From positions 1-14,176 of the forward strand of contig CALBDR010000276.1 in the NCBI GenBank assembly GCA_937927525.1: 14,176 nucleotides of DNA, written 5' to 3'. The notes under the pieces were generated by a model. That model worked only from the letters and a program-made list of their open reading frames with translations. It had not been told where the DNA came from and did no database searches. Positions 5,963 to 13,619 of the stretch are shown one piece after another; position 1 is the stretch's first letter, and every line of letters starts with the position of its first letter. The position numbers were made by a program, and so were the translations under genes. The stretch is from an uncultured Candidatus Melainabacteria bacterium (lineage in GTDB: Bacteria; Cyanobacteriota; Vampirovibrionia; LMEP-6097).

Positions 5963-7432
5963 ATGCAAAACTTACCAGAAACTCCAGAAAAAACTAGCAC
6001 TGATATGTTCGCCAGTCTAAGTTCTCAAGAATATAAATATGGCTTTAGTACAGACATTGAAACTGATAGTTTCCCTAAAGGTCTTTCTGAAGAAGTCATA
6101 AGAAAAATTTCAGCTATTAAAGAAGAGCCAGAATTCATGCTTGAGTTCAGGCTAAAGTCTTATGAAGCTTATAAAAAGATGGTGGAACCTGATTGGGCTA
6201 AATTAAATATCCCAGCTATTGACTATCAAGACATAATTTATTATTCTGCCCCTAAAGCTAAACCTTCAAAAGAAAGCTTAGATGAAGTAGATCCAGAAAT
6301 TTTGAAAACCTATGAAAAATTAGGCATACCTATCGAGGAGCAAAAACGTCTAGAAGGTATAGCAGTAGATGCTATCTTTGATAGTGTTTCAGTGGCAAAT
6401 ACTCACAAAAAAGCTTTAGCTGAAATTGGAATTATTTTTTGTTCTATCTCGGAAGCAATTAAAGAGCACCCTGAATTAGTAAAAAAACATATAGGTTCTG
6501 TAGTTCCTCATACTGATAACTTTTTCTCAGCCCTAAATGGTGCTGTGTTTAGTGATGGTACTTTTGTCTATATTCCACCTAACACTAAGTGCCCTTTAGA
6601 GTTATCTACAAACTTCAGAATAAACACTAAAGGTTCAGGTCAATTTGAAAGAACACTTATAGTTTGTGACGATAAGAGTTATGTTTCTTACCTAGAAGGT
6701 TGCACAGCTCCAGCATTCGACGAAAACCAATTACACGCTGCAGTTGTAGAATTAGTAGCAAAAGAAAAATCTGAAATCAAATACTCTACAGTCCAGAACT
6801 GGTATGCAGGTGATGAAAATGGTGTAGGTGGAGTCTACAACTTCGTTACGAAAAGAGCAAAGTGTGAAGGTAAAGACTCCAAAGTGTCTTGGACTCAAGT
6901 GGAAACAGGTTCTGCGATAACATGGAAATACCCTAGCTGTATTCTTCAAGGTGATAACAGTATCGGAGAGTTTTATTCTGTTGCTCTAACTAATAATATG
7001 CAGCAAGCTGACACAGGAACAAAGATGATACACATCGGGAAGAACACGAAATCTACTATCATCAGTAAAGGTATTTCGGCTGGTAAATCCTCTAATAGCT
7101 ATAGAGGTTTAGTGAAAGTCACTCCTAATGCTAAAGGAGCTAGAAATTACACTCAGTGTGACTCCATGTTAATCGGTTCAACCAATGCAGCAAATACTTT
7201 CCCCTACATAGAAGTAGACGGTAAATCAGTAAAAGTAGAGCACGAAGCTTCAACTTCTAAAATATCAGAGGAGCAACTTTTCTATCTTCAGCAAAGAGGA
7301 ATCAATGTCGAAGATGCTATCGGACTTATCATAAGTGGCTTTTGTAAAGATGTTTTCAAAGAACTCCCAGGTGAGTTTGCAGCAGAAGCGAATCAACTCA
7401 TGTCTCTTCAACTAGAGAACAGTGTCGGATAA
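5963..7432 (+). CDS. sufB: Fe-S cluster scaffold subunit SufB
   Basis: SufB is the main scaffold subunit of the cytosolic SufBC2D complex, which assembles Fe-S clusters using sulfur from SufS. The 489-residue length matches the family (E. coli about 495). The C-terminal beta-helix core is complete: the acceptor cysteine in NYTQCDSMLIG is C399, corresponding to E. coli C405. The glutamate in VEHEASTSKI is E428, corresponding to E434; the 29-residue separation is preserved. The N-terminal region (FRLKSYEAYKKM near 60-72) and the C-terminal helices (GFCKDVFKELPGEFA) also fit. The Shine-Dalgarno AAAGGG lies seven bases before ATG. The gene is ten bp after the regulator and 11 bp before sufC. No anomaly was seen. 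Confidence 0.98.
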   Translation: MQNLPETPEKTSTDMFASLSSQEYKYGFSTDIETDSFPKGLSEEVIRKISAIKEEPEFMLEFRLKSYEAYKKMVEPDWAKLNIPAIDYQDIIYYSAPKAKPSKESLDEVDPEILKTYEKLGIPIEEQKRLEGIAVDAIFDSVSVANTHKKALAEIGIIFCSISEAIKEHPELVKKHIGSVVPHTDNFFSALNGAVFSDGTFVYIPPNTKCPLELSTNFRINTKGSGQFERTLIVCDDKSYVSYLEGCTAPAFDENQLHAAVVELVAKEKSEIKYSTVQNWYAGDENGVGGVYNFVTKRAKCEGKDSKVSWTQVETGSAITWKYPSCILQGDNSIGEFYSVALTNNMQQADTGTKMIHIGKNTKSTIISKGISAGKSSNSYRGLVKVTPNAKGARNYTQCDSMLIGSTNAANTFPYIEVDGKSVKVEHEASTSKISEEQLFYLQQRGINVEDAIGLIISGFCKDVFKELPGEFAAEANQLMSLQLENSVG

Positions 7433-7443
7433 AAGGATTTAAT

Positions 7444-8199
7444 ATGACTGAACAAATAATTGACATAAAAGAATTAAAAGCAGATATCGTCGATGGCGAT
7501 CAGATCCTAAAAGGTCTAAATCTTAAAATTAACGCTGGTGAAATTCACGCAATAATGGGACCTAATGGTTCTGGTAAAAGCACTTTATCAAAAATACTTT
7601 CAGGACACCCAGCATATGAAATCACAGGTGGTGCCATTGATTTCCAAGGGGAAGATTTAGTAGAGATGGAAGCCGATGAAAGAGCAAATTCTGGTTTATT
7701 TATGGCTTTTCAGTATCCACTTGAAATTGCTGGAGTAAATAACCTTGAGTTTTTAAGAATGGCTTATAACTCTAAACAAAAATACTTAGGTCTAGAAGAA
7801 GCTGACCCACTTGATTTTGATGATTTAATTGAAGAAAAGTTATCACTACTAAACATGAAAAGTGATTTCCTCGACAGAAATCTAAATGAAGGTTTCTCTG
7901 GAGGAGAAAAGAAAAAGAATGAAATTCTTCAAATGCTAGTTTTAAATCCTAAACTAGTAGTTCTTGATGAGATTGACTCTGGACTTGATGTTGATGCACT
8001 TAGAGCAGTAGCTGCAGGAATCAATGCATACAAATCTGAAGGCAATGCGGTATTGATGATCACTCACTACCAAAGACTTTTAGACTACGTTACCCCTGAT
8101 TTTGTTCATATTTTAAGTGGTGGGAAAATCGTTAAATCAGGAGATGCTTCTCTTGCATTAGAGGTAGAGAAAGAAGGTTACGACTTACTTGCAGCATAA
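7444..8199 (+). CDS. sufC: Fe-S assembly ATPase SufC
   Basis: SufC is the ABC-type ATPase of SufBC2D. It is soluble, dimerises on ATP binding and reshapes SufB-SufD so that a cluster can form. The 251 residues are normal. Walker A is G39-PNGSGKST47, the signature FSGGE lies at 151-155, and Walker B ends in LDEIDSGLD with D175 and catalytic E176. The segment GGEKKKNE after the signature and the H-loop ITHYQRLL are specific to SufC among ABC ATPases. Shine-Dalgarno AAAGGA precedes the ATG by about eight bases. It sits between sufB and sufD with 11- and 10-bp gaps, as in most suf operons. Confidence 0.98.
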   Translation: MTEQIIDIKELKADIVDGDQILKGLNLKINAGEIHAIMGPNGSGKSTLSKILSGHPAYEITGGAIDFQGEDLVEMEADERANSGLFMAFQYPLEIAGVNNLEFLRMAYNSKQKYLGLEEADPLDFDDLIEEKLSLLNMKSDFLDRNLNEGFSGGEKKKNEILQMLVLNPKLVVLDEIDSGLDVDALRAVAAGINAYKSEGNAVLMITHYQRLLDYVTPDFVHILSGGKIVKSGDASLALEVEKEGYDLLAA

Positions 8200-8209
8200 G
8201 GAATAGAGA

Positions 8210-9574
8210 ATGCAGTTAGAAGAAAAAAAGAAAAAAGAAATAGAGTTTTTAGAAAAAATTTTCAGAGCAGGTTCTAACACTCTTTCAAACATCAGCTCAA
8301 TTGCTGATAAACAAAAGAAAGCTATCGAACGCATCACTGAATTAGGATTTCCAAATAGAAAAATAGAGGATTGGAAATACTACGATTTCAATCCAATCTT
8401 AGAGAATTTTTTAAGCTTAGATACTTGTAAAATTAATCAAATAGAAAATGAAAGCCTAAAAGATTTTCTTTTCCCAGAGTGTGAGCAAAACTTATTAGTA
8501 ACAGTGAATGGTCACTTCTCAGAGAAACTATCAAACTTTTCTTTTAGCAAAGAAGACATTTCTATACTTAACTTTAATGATCCAGAGCAATTAAAAAACC
8601 ACCAAGGAATTGATGAACTCATTAAAAAGTATTTTGCAGAAGGCATCGAAGATGAATCAAACTTCTTCAAAGCATGTAACACAGCCCTAATGTCAAACGC
8701 TTTCTTCCTTAAAATTAAAGAAGGTGTTCAACTAGAAGAAACATTACAAATCATACACATCTCTAATGAACATTGTTTTAACCAAACTAGGTCACTGATT
8801 CACTTAGGGCAAAACTCTAAAATTAAAATAATAGTTACCTACGTAGGATTAGCAGAGATTCCTTTCTTAAACAATGCTGTTATTGAAACTATTTTAGAAG
8901 AAGGTTCCGAGTTAGTCCTAGACAAAATCCAAGACAATACTCAAAAGGGAATTCTACTCTATGACCTGAAAGCAAAACTTTTAAAAAACTCACGCTTCGA
9001 ATATAATTCATTAAATTTAAAAGCAAACTCTTCAAGAGACAAAATTTCCGTAGATATAGATGAAGAAGGTGCTCACGCAGATATTAATGGACTATATATT
9101 TTAAATGGTGAAAGAAAAGCTCATAATGTTATCACTGTTAACCATAATGTAGGTAACTCTACAAGCTCTCAACTCTTTAAAGGAATTCTTTCTGATAGAG
9201 CAAGAGCTGAATTTAATGGTGCTATAAATGTTGCTAGAGATGCTAATGGCACAGATGCAGAGCAATTAAACCGTCACTTAGTTTTATCGGATGAAGCTCA
9301 TGTGGATAGTAGACCTCAGTTAAACATACTTGCTGACGATGTTAAATGCTCACATGGTTCTACCATAGGTGATTTAGAAGAAGATGAAATCTTCTATTTA
9401 CTCAGTAGAGGAATAAAAAAAGACGATGCTTTAGCGATGCTGACACTAAGTTTCTGTGATGAAGTTATTCAGAAAGTTAAAATTCCAAGTGCACGTCAAC
9501 ACATCAAGAATATGGCTTTAGAGAATCTAGATACTCAAATGCATAAAGCAAATCTAGTTCATAACTTAAGGTAA
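8210..9574 (+). CDS. sufD: Fe-S assembly subunit SufD
   Basis: SufD, the paralogue and partner of SufB in SufBC2D, contributes to the cluster site and to iron acquisition. The 454 residues are close to the family norm (E. coli 423) with a somewhat longer N-terminal half. The functional residues C380 and H382 lie in KCSHGSTIG and correspond to E. coli C358 and H360, which face the SufB cysteine across the dimer interface. The preceding AHVDSRPQLNI and following EDEIFYLLSRGI segments are typical. The N-terminal part is Lys/Glu-rich and contains IEDWKYYDF, seen in SufD proteins. Shine-Dalgarno AAGGAA is upstream of the ATG. The gap to sufS is six bp. Confidence 0.96.
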   Translation: MQLEEKKKKEIEFLEKIFRAGSNTLSNISSIADKQKKAIERITELGFPNRKIEDWKYYDFNPILENFLSLDTCKINQIENESLKDFLFPECEQNLLVTVNGHFSEKLSNFSFSKEDISILNFNDPEQLKNHQGIDELIKKYFAEGIEDESNFFKACNTALMSNAFFLKIKEGVQLEETLQIIHISNEHCFNQTRSLIHLGQNSKIKIIVTYVGLAEIPFLNNAVIETILEEGSELVLDKIQDNTQKGILLYDLKAKLLKNSRFEYNSLNLKANSSRDKISVDIDEEGAHADINGLYILNGERKAHNVITVNHNVGNSTSSQLFKGILSDRARAEFNGAINVARDANGTDAEQLNRHLVLSDEAHVDSRPQLNILADDVKCSHGSTIGDLEEDEIFYLLSRGIKKDDALAMLTLSFCDEVIQKVKIPSARQHIKNMALENLDTQMHKANLVHNLR

Positions 9575-9580
9575 GAAATC

Positions 9581-10858
9581 ATGCAGGGAACACAAGTGAA
9601 AGAAAATGCAGAAAATCTTAAAATTAAAATTCCAGAAGGTTTAGACCTTGTGCAAATCCGCAAGGACTTCCCAATCCTTGATTCAGAAATAGAAGGTAAG
9701 AAATTAATTTACTTAGATAATGGTGCAACCACTCACAAGCCAATTCAAACCATAGAAAGAATGAAAGAATTTATGCTTAAAGAGAATGGCACGGTAAGAC
9801 GTGGTCTTTATTCGCTTAGTGCAAATTCAACTAAACTCTTTGATGAAGCTAGATACATCGTTAAAGAATTCATCAATGCAGGAAGTGAGAATGAAATAAT
9901 TTTCACTAGAGGGACCACTGAGTCTATCAACTTAGTCGCTCAAAGCTTCTCGGAAGCTTTCATCAATGAAGGTAACGCTATTTTAATTTCAGCAATTGAA
10001 CATCATGCAAATATAGTCCCGTGGCAAATCCAAGCTGAGAAAAGAAAAGCGAAGCTTTTGGTCATTCCAGTTCTAGACAACGGTGAACTAGATCTAAAGG
10101 AGTTTCACAAATTAATTAAAACAGCAAATTTGAAAATCTTAGCCGTTAATCATGTAGCAAATTCACTAGGTACAGTAAATCCAGTGAAAGAAATGATTCA
10201 AGCTGCTCACGCCGAAGGTGTGAAAGTACTTATAGATGGGGCGCAATCAGCGCCACACATGAAAGTAGATATTCAAGACCTAGATGCTGATTTCTATACT
10301 TTCTCTGGACACAAGGTTTTCGGACCTACTGGTATCGGGGTTCTTTATGGAAAAGCAGAACTATTAAAAGCTATGCCACCTTACCAATCTGGTGGAGAAA
10401 TGATAGAGAAAGTTACTTTTGAGAAAACTACTTACGCAGAAGCTCCAAATAAATTTGAGCCAGGAACTCCAGCTATAGCTGAAGCCATTGGTCTAGGGGA
10501 ATCTATTAAATACATAGAAGCTATCGGGCTCGATAAAATCGAAGCTTATGAACAAGAGCTTTTAAAATACGCTACAGCTAAAATTCTAGAAATACCTAGT
10601 ATCAAAATTATCGGGGAAGCAAAAGATAAAGCATCTTTAATTTCATTCACCTCTGATATCGCTGAAGCATTTGATATCGGGACTTTAATTAACGAATATG
10701 GAGTTGCGATTAGAGTAGGCCATCACTGCGCTCAGCCAGTGATGCAAAGATTTAATATAAGCTCAACAGCAAGAGCATCTTTTGCTTTCTACAACACTAA
10801 AGAAGACATAGATGCATTTATTGACGCACTTAAAAAAGTTTTAGAGATGCTTGGCTAA
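9581..10858 (+). CDS. sufS: Group II cysteine desulfurase SufS
   Basis: This PLP enzyme takes sulfur from L-cysteine, giving alanine and an enzyme persulfide that feeds SufB. The 425 residues include an N-terminal extension of about 20 residues over E. coli SufS (406). The N-terminal YLDNGATTHKP motif, the PLP lysine K245 in FSGHKVFGP and the persulfide cysteine C383 in VGHHCAQPVM are all present (E. coli K226 and C364). The RxGHHC context is that of group II enzymes, which normally need SufE or SufU as acceptor. Neither is encoded here, so an acceptor elsewhere in the genome, or direct transfer, is implied. The start is ambiguous by a few codons; AAGG upstream supports the one given. Confidence 0.97.
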   Translation: MQGTQVKENAENLKIKIPEGLDLVQIRKDFPILDSEIEGKKLIYLDNGATTHKPIQTIERMKEFMLKENGTVRRGLYSLSANSTKLFDEARYIVKEFINAGSENEIIFTRGTTESINLVAQSFSEAFINEGNAILISAIEHHANIVPWQIQAEKRKAKLLVIPVLDNGELDLKEFHKLIKTANLKILAVNHVANSLGTVNPVKEMIQAAHAEGVKVLIDGAQSAPHMKVDIQDLDADFYTFSGHKVFGPTGIGVLYGKAELLKAMPPYQSGGEMIEKVTFEKTTYAEAPNKFEPGTPAIAEAIGLGESIKYIEAIGLDKIEAYEQELLKYATAKILEIPSIKIIGEAKDKASLISFTSDIAEAFDIGTLINEYGVAIRVGHHCAQPVMQRFNISSTARASFAFYNTKEDIDAFIDALKKVLEMLG

Positions 10859-10872
10859 AAGGAAAATTTATT

Positions 10873-11115
10873 ATGAACATGTACCAAATCAGAGAAGAAG
10901 ATATCGAAAAATTACTTAGAGATAAGTTGGAGATTGAAGAATTAAGGATCACTGATCTTAAAGGTGGAAATCACTGGGAAGTAGTGATCAAATCCCCTAA
11001 CTTCAATGACTTAAATAGAATCAAACAGCATAAACTTATCTATGAAATTTTAAAAGATCCTCTAGCAGATGAGTCTATTCATGCGCTTGCTATCAAGTCA
11101 TCAGGAACTAATTAG
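10873..11115 (+). CDS. bolA: BolA-family Fe-S trafficking protein
   Basis: This 80-residue BolA/IbaG-type protein shows the single-domain alpha-beta BolA fold. It has an N-terminal helix (IREEDIEKLLRDKL), the GGNHWEVVIKSPNF strand-loop, the helix RIKQHKLIYEIL and the terminal strand with the conserved histidine H70 in IHALAIKS. BolA proteins form [2Fe-2S]-bridged heterodimers with CGFS glutaredoxins; H70 and possibly H34 would be the ligands here. The glutaredoxin gene comes next, which supports that partnership. It is 14 bp after sufS with Shine-Dalgarno AAAGGAAAA. The first of two close ATGs (10873, 10879) has the better spacing. Whether it is closer to BolA or IbaG is not decided. Confidence 0.9.
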   Translation: MNMYQIREEDIEKLLRDKLEIEELRITDLKGGNHWEVVIKSPNFNDLNRIKQHKLIYEILKDPLADESIHALAIKSSGTN

Positions 11116-11142
11116 AGTATTTAAACCCAGTAAACACTCTAA
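11112..11142 (+). other. Hairpin over the bolA stop codon
   Basis: An 11-bp stem with one A-C mismatch, TTAGAGTATTT against AAACACTCTAA, encloses a 9-base loop and includes the bolA stop codon. A run of A, not T, follows on the plus strand, so it is not an intrinsic terminator of suf. It occupies the only sizeable gap (60 bp) in the operon. It may affect mRNA stability or separate grxD expression from the upstream genes. Confidence 0.3.
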
Positions 11143-11175
11143 AAAAAAGGAATAAAAAACAAAAGGAAACAAAAT

Positions 11176-11514
11176 ATGCAAATCGGAAATCAAGTAGAAG
11201 GTCAATTACCAGAAGAATTAAAAAAGAAAATCGATGAAATCGTATCTAAAGATAAAGTGATACTTTTCATGAAAGGTGATAGATTTATGCCACAGTGTGG
11301 ATTTTCAGATGCTGTAGTTAAAGCATTAAACTTTCATGAAGCTGACTATGTTACTTATGACGTACTAACTAACCCTGATTTAAGAATGGGAATGAAAATT
11401 TATTCTGAGTGGGCGACTTTCCCACAGCTTTATGTAAATAAAGAGTTTATCGGTGGTTGTGACATCATTATGGAAATGCACGAGCAAGGTGAACTCGCTG
11501 AGGCTTTAAAGTAA
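11176..11514 (+). CDS. grxD: Monothiol CGFS glutaredoxin (Grx4 type)
   Basis: This 112-residue monothiol glutaredoxin binds a glutathione-ligated [2Fe-2S] cluster between two copies or with BolA and passes it on. Evidence is the active-site CGFS with C41 in MPQCGFS, the preceding KGD at 33-35 typical of the Grx4/Grx5 class, the cis-proline motif TFPQLYV and the GGCDI glutathione-binding turn. It ends the suf cluster, 60 bp after bolA, with its own Shine-Dalgarno AAAAGGAAA. The linked bolA-grx pair points to cluster delivery or iron sensing rather than general disulfide reduction. It is convergent with the flagellin-like gene 12 bp away, with no obvious terminator between. Confidence 0.96.
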   Translation: MQIGNQVEGQLPEELKKKIDEIVSKDKVILFMKGDRFMPQCGFSDAVVKALNFHEADYVTYDVLTNPDLRMGMKIYSEWATFPQLYVNKEFIGGCDIIMEMHEQGELAEALK

Positions 11515-11526
11515 TAATTTAAATTT

Positions 11527-11988
11527 TCAAGGCAACAAACTCAAAGCAAACTGTGCCTGAGCATTAGCTTGACTATACATAGCTCCGGCCGTTTGCTGGC
11601 GTAATTGCTCGCGAGCAAAAGCTGTACTTTCTTCAGCAAAGTCAGCATCTTCAAAATGTGACTTAGACTTACTAAAAGCTATTTTTTCTTCTTCCAGTTG
11701 GTCAAACTTTGTTTGAAAATACGTGTATTTAGCAGCAACAGATGAATGCATGCGATTAACATTATCTATCATTGTATCTAGCTCAGCTAAAGTATCAGGA
11801 GTTGCATCACCACCTAAAGCATCAAAACTTTTTAATATCTGATCCCACCTAGGTGAAGCAGAAACTTTAGTATTCTCACCAATATTTAGCTGTAATTGTG
11901 CGAGCTCATTAATCTCCCTCTGCAAAGCATTCTTCTCATCCACTGAATTAGTTCCATAGATATTAGTATTTAAAACAATTGAAGACAA
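11527..11988 (-). CDS. Miniature flagellin-like protein
   Basis: This 153-residue protein has both flagellin ends but almost none of the middle. The N-terminus MSSIVLNTNIYGTNS matches the flagellin start (M-x-x-INTN). From about residue 65 the flagellin C-terminal part follows: LAELDTMIDNVNRMHSSVAA (D1-like helix, 67-86), EDADFAEES (113-121) and the D0 helix AREQLRQQTAGAMYSQANAQ with a terminal ALSLLP. The N-terminal D1 helix and all variable domains, present in ordinary flagellins of 250 or more residues, are missing. The TTG start is chosen because it restores the family N-terminus and an in-frame TAG lies six codons upstream (the G-run falls between them). Flagellins are exported by the flagellar type III system without a signal peptide. 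A sigma-28-type promoter upstream supports a flagellar role. It could be a minor filament component, a decayed flagellin or a secreted relative. Confidence 0.8.
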   Translation of the reverse strand: MSSIVLNTNIYGTNSVDEKNALQREINELAQLQLNIGENTKVSASPRWDQILKSFDALGGDATPDTLAELDTMIDNVNRMHSSVAAKYTYFQTKFDQLEEEKIAFSKSKSHFEDADFAEESTAFAREQLRQQTAGAMYSQANAQAQFALSLLP

Positions 11989-11993
11989 TTGAT

Positions 11994-12001
11994 CCCCCCC
12001 C
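11994..12001 (-). promoter_or_regulatory. G8 tract in the ribosome-binding region of the flagellin-like gene
   Basis: Eight consecutive G on the coding strand sit five bases before the TTG start and provide the only Shine-Dalgarno-like sequence. A mononucleotide G-run of this length is unexpected in DNA this AT-rich. Slippage in it would alter the spacing or strength of the ribosome site, a known route to phase variation. Confidence 0.6.
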
Positions 12002-12029
12002 TATAGACTATTTTTATCTGCAAATAGAA

Positions 12030-12056
12030 TTATCAGACACTAGGCTAAAAACTTTA
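12030..12056 (-). promoter_or_regulatory. Sigma-28 (FliA)-type promoter of the flagellin-like gene
   Basis: On the minus strand TAAAGTTT (12056-12049) and TCTGATAA (12037-12030) are separated by exactly 11 bases. The enterobacterial FliA consensus is TAAAGTTT-N11-GCCGATAA, so 14 of 16 positions agree. Transcription would start near 12023, giving a leader of about 35 bases that includes the G8 tract. Confidence 0.75.
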
Positions 12057-12129
12057 GACTGAATTGATTATTTATTAGCCAAAATAACACTATATATAAG
12101 TAAATATTATCTCTAATATATAAGTCCCC

Positions 12130-12138
12130 TGCTAAAAT
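12130..12138 (+). promoter_or_regulatory. Extended -10 element for a possibly leaderless bioA transcript
   Basis: TGC followed by TAAAAT forms an extended -10, ending eight bases before the bioA ATG. No Shine-Dalgarno is present. Other -10-like sequences (TATATAAG at 12092-12099 and TATATAAG at 12116-12123) lie further upstream and would give a leader, so the leaderless reading is a proposal. No BirA-type operator was recognised in this gap. Confidence 0.4.
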
Positions 12139-12146
12139 TAAAAACT

Positions 12147-13619
12147 ATGAGTTTCTTAATGAATCTAAATGAAAAGAAAACTACAGTTTCCAGTTCAAAA
12201 AGTATAAATCAACTATTTAGCATCGACCACTCTAATATTTGGCATCCTTTTACTCAAGAAAAGCTTTTCCCGGTTAAATATCTAGTAAAAAGCGCAAAGA
12301 ATGAGATTCTAAATGTAGTCGATGAAAGGGGAAATGAATTTGAACTGATAGATGGTATTTCTTCATGGTGGGTAAATATCCATGGTCACTGTAATAAGTA
12401 CATAAATGAAAAAATCAAAGAACAAATAGATAAATTAGAGCATGTAATTTTTGCAGGCTTTACACATGAACCAGCTATCGAGCTTGCTGACAGAATTCGT
12501 CGTCTTTTACCTAGAATAGATATGACGAATCCTCATGAAACAGCTCCAGCTTTAAAACGTGTGTTCTTCTCAGACAACGGTTCTACAGCAGTAGAAGTTG
12601 CTATCAAAATGGCTATTCAATACTGGCATAACCAAGGTAAAGAAAACAGAAAACGTGTAATCGCTCTAAAAGATAGTTATCACGGAGATACAGTGGGAGC
12701 GATGTCCTCTAGTGGTTCAGGCTATCACACTCAAGCCTTTAAGAGTTTATTGTTTCCTGTAGATTTTGTAAGCTCTCCAGCACCTAAGTTTGGAAAAAGA
12801 GACAAAAATCTTAGTATGCAGGAATACGATAAATTTGTCGAAGCTGAAATACAGAAAGCTAGTGACCAAACGATATCAGAGATAGAAAAGCTTATTCAAC
12901 TCCACCCTAACAAATACGCTTGCATTATAGTTGAACCTTTGGTTCAAGCAGCAGGTGGCATGAAATTCTATAGTAAAGAGTTTCTTCAGAAACTTAGAAA
13001 ACTCACTAGAGAAACTGGCATTATTTTCATCGCTGATGAAGTGTTTACAGGTTTTGGTAGAACTGGAGATGATTTTGCTTGTAAAGAAGCTGTTATAGTC
13101 CCAGATATAATCTGTCTTTCTAAAGGTTTGACAGGTGGCTATATGCCTCTCAGCCTGACTGTCTGCAACGATGAAATATACTCAGCTTTTTATGATGACT
13201 CTAAGCTAAAAGCCTTTTTCCATGGGCATTCATATACTGGTAACCCTATAGCTTGTGCTACAGCAAATGCTAGCTATGACCTCTATGTAAATGAAAAGCG
13301 TTTAGATGACGTGAAATTCATTAATACTAAAATGCGCCAAGCACTTAAAGTAGAAGAAGTACAAATGCATCCACTAGTTCGTAACTTAAGATTCATGGGT
13401 GGTATTGCTGCGATTGAATTTGAGACAGCTAAAGAAAGTAGTTACTTTGATGGCTTAGGTGCTCACCTTCATCAAAAATTCTTAGAAAAAGGAATTCTTC
13501 TCAGACCACTAGGAAATACTTTATATTTTTTACCACCATATACTATTACGGTTCATTCACTTGAACACTGCCTAAGGAGTATCAAAGAAGTAATCAATGA
13601 ACTTGACTACGATATTTGA
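12147..13619 (+). CDS. bioA: Adenosylmethionine-8-amino-7-oxononanoate aminotransferase
   Basis: This PLP enzyme of biotin synthesis converts 8-amino-7-oxononanoate to 7,8-diaminononanoate, using S-adenosylmethionine as amino donor in classical BioA. The 490 residues include an N-terminal extension and some insertions compared with E. coli (429). The BioA-specific IWHPFTQ (31-37) and ISSWW (71-75) are present. So are the class III aminotransferase motifs: DNGSTAVEVA (143-152), DSYHGDT (176-182), the ADEVFTGFGRTG cofactor region, and the PLP lysine K326 in CLSKGLTGGYMPL. The C-terminus has PPYTIT. No other biotin gene is adjacent. Its last 23 bp overlap the next gene. It is divergent from the flagellin-like gene across 158 bp. 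Confidence 0.95.
   Translation: MSFLMNLNEKKTTVSSSKSINQLFSIDHSNIWHPFTQEKLFPVKYLVKSAKNEILNVVDERGNEFELIDGISSWWVNIHGHCNKYINEKIKEQIDKLEHVIFAGFTHEPAIELADRIRRLLPRIDMTNPHETAPALKRVFFSDNGSTAVEVAIKMAIQYWHNQGKENRKRVIALKDSYHGDTVGAMSSSGSGYHTQAFKSLLFPVDFVSSPAPKFGKRDKNLSMQEYDKFVEAEIQKASDQTISEIEKLIQLHPNKYACIIVEPLVQAAGGMKFYSKEFLQKLRKLTRETGIIFIADEVFTGFGRTGDDFACKEAVIVPDIICLSKGLTGGYMPLSLTVCNDEIYSAFYDDSKLKAFFHGHSYTGNPIACATANASYDLYVNEKRLDDVKFINTKMRQALKVEEVQMHPLVRNLRFMGGIAAIEFETAKESSYFDGLGAHLHQKFLEKGILLRPLGNTLYFLPPYTITVHSLEHCLRSIKEVINELDYDI

Noticed and set aside
6752..6949. Open frame of 65 codons on the minus strand
   Set aside because: It lies entirely inside sufB, antisense to a conserved coding region, and its translation (rich in Phe, Cys, Arg) resembles no protein; it is a shadow frame.
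11112..11148. Terminator ending the suf operon after bolA
   Set aside because: The stem is followed by A8 rather than T on the plus strand, and grxD downstream is functionally linked to bolA.
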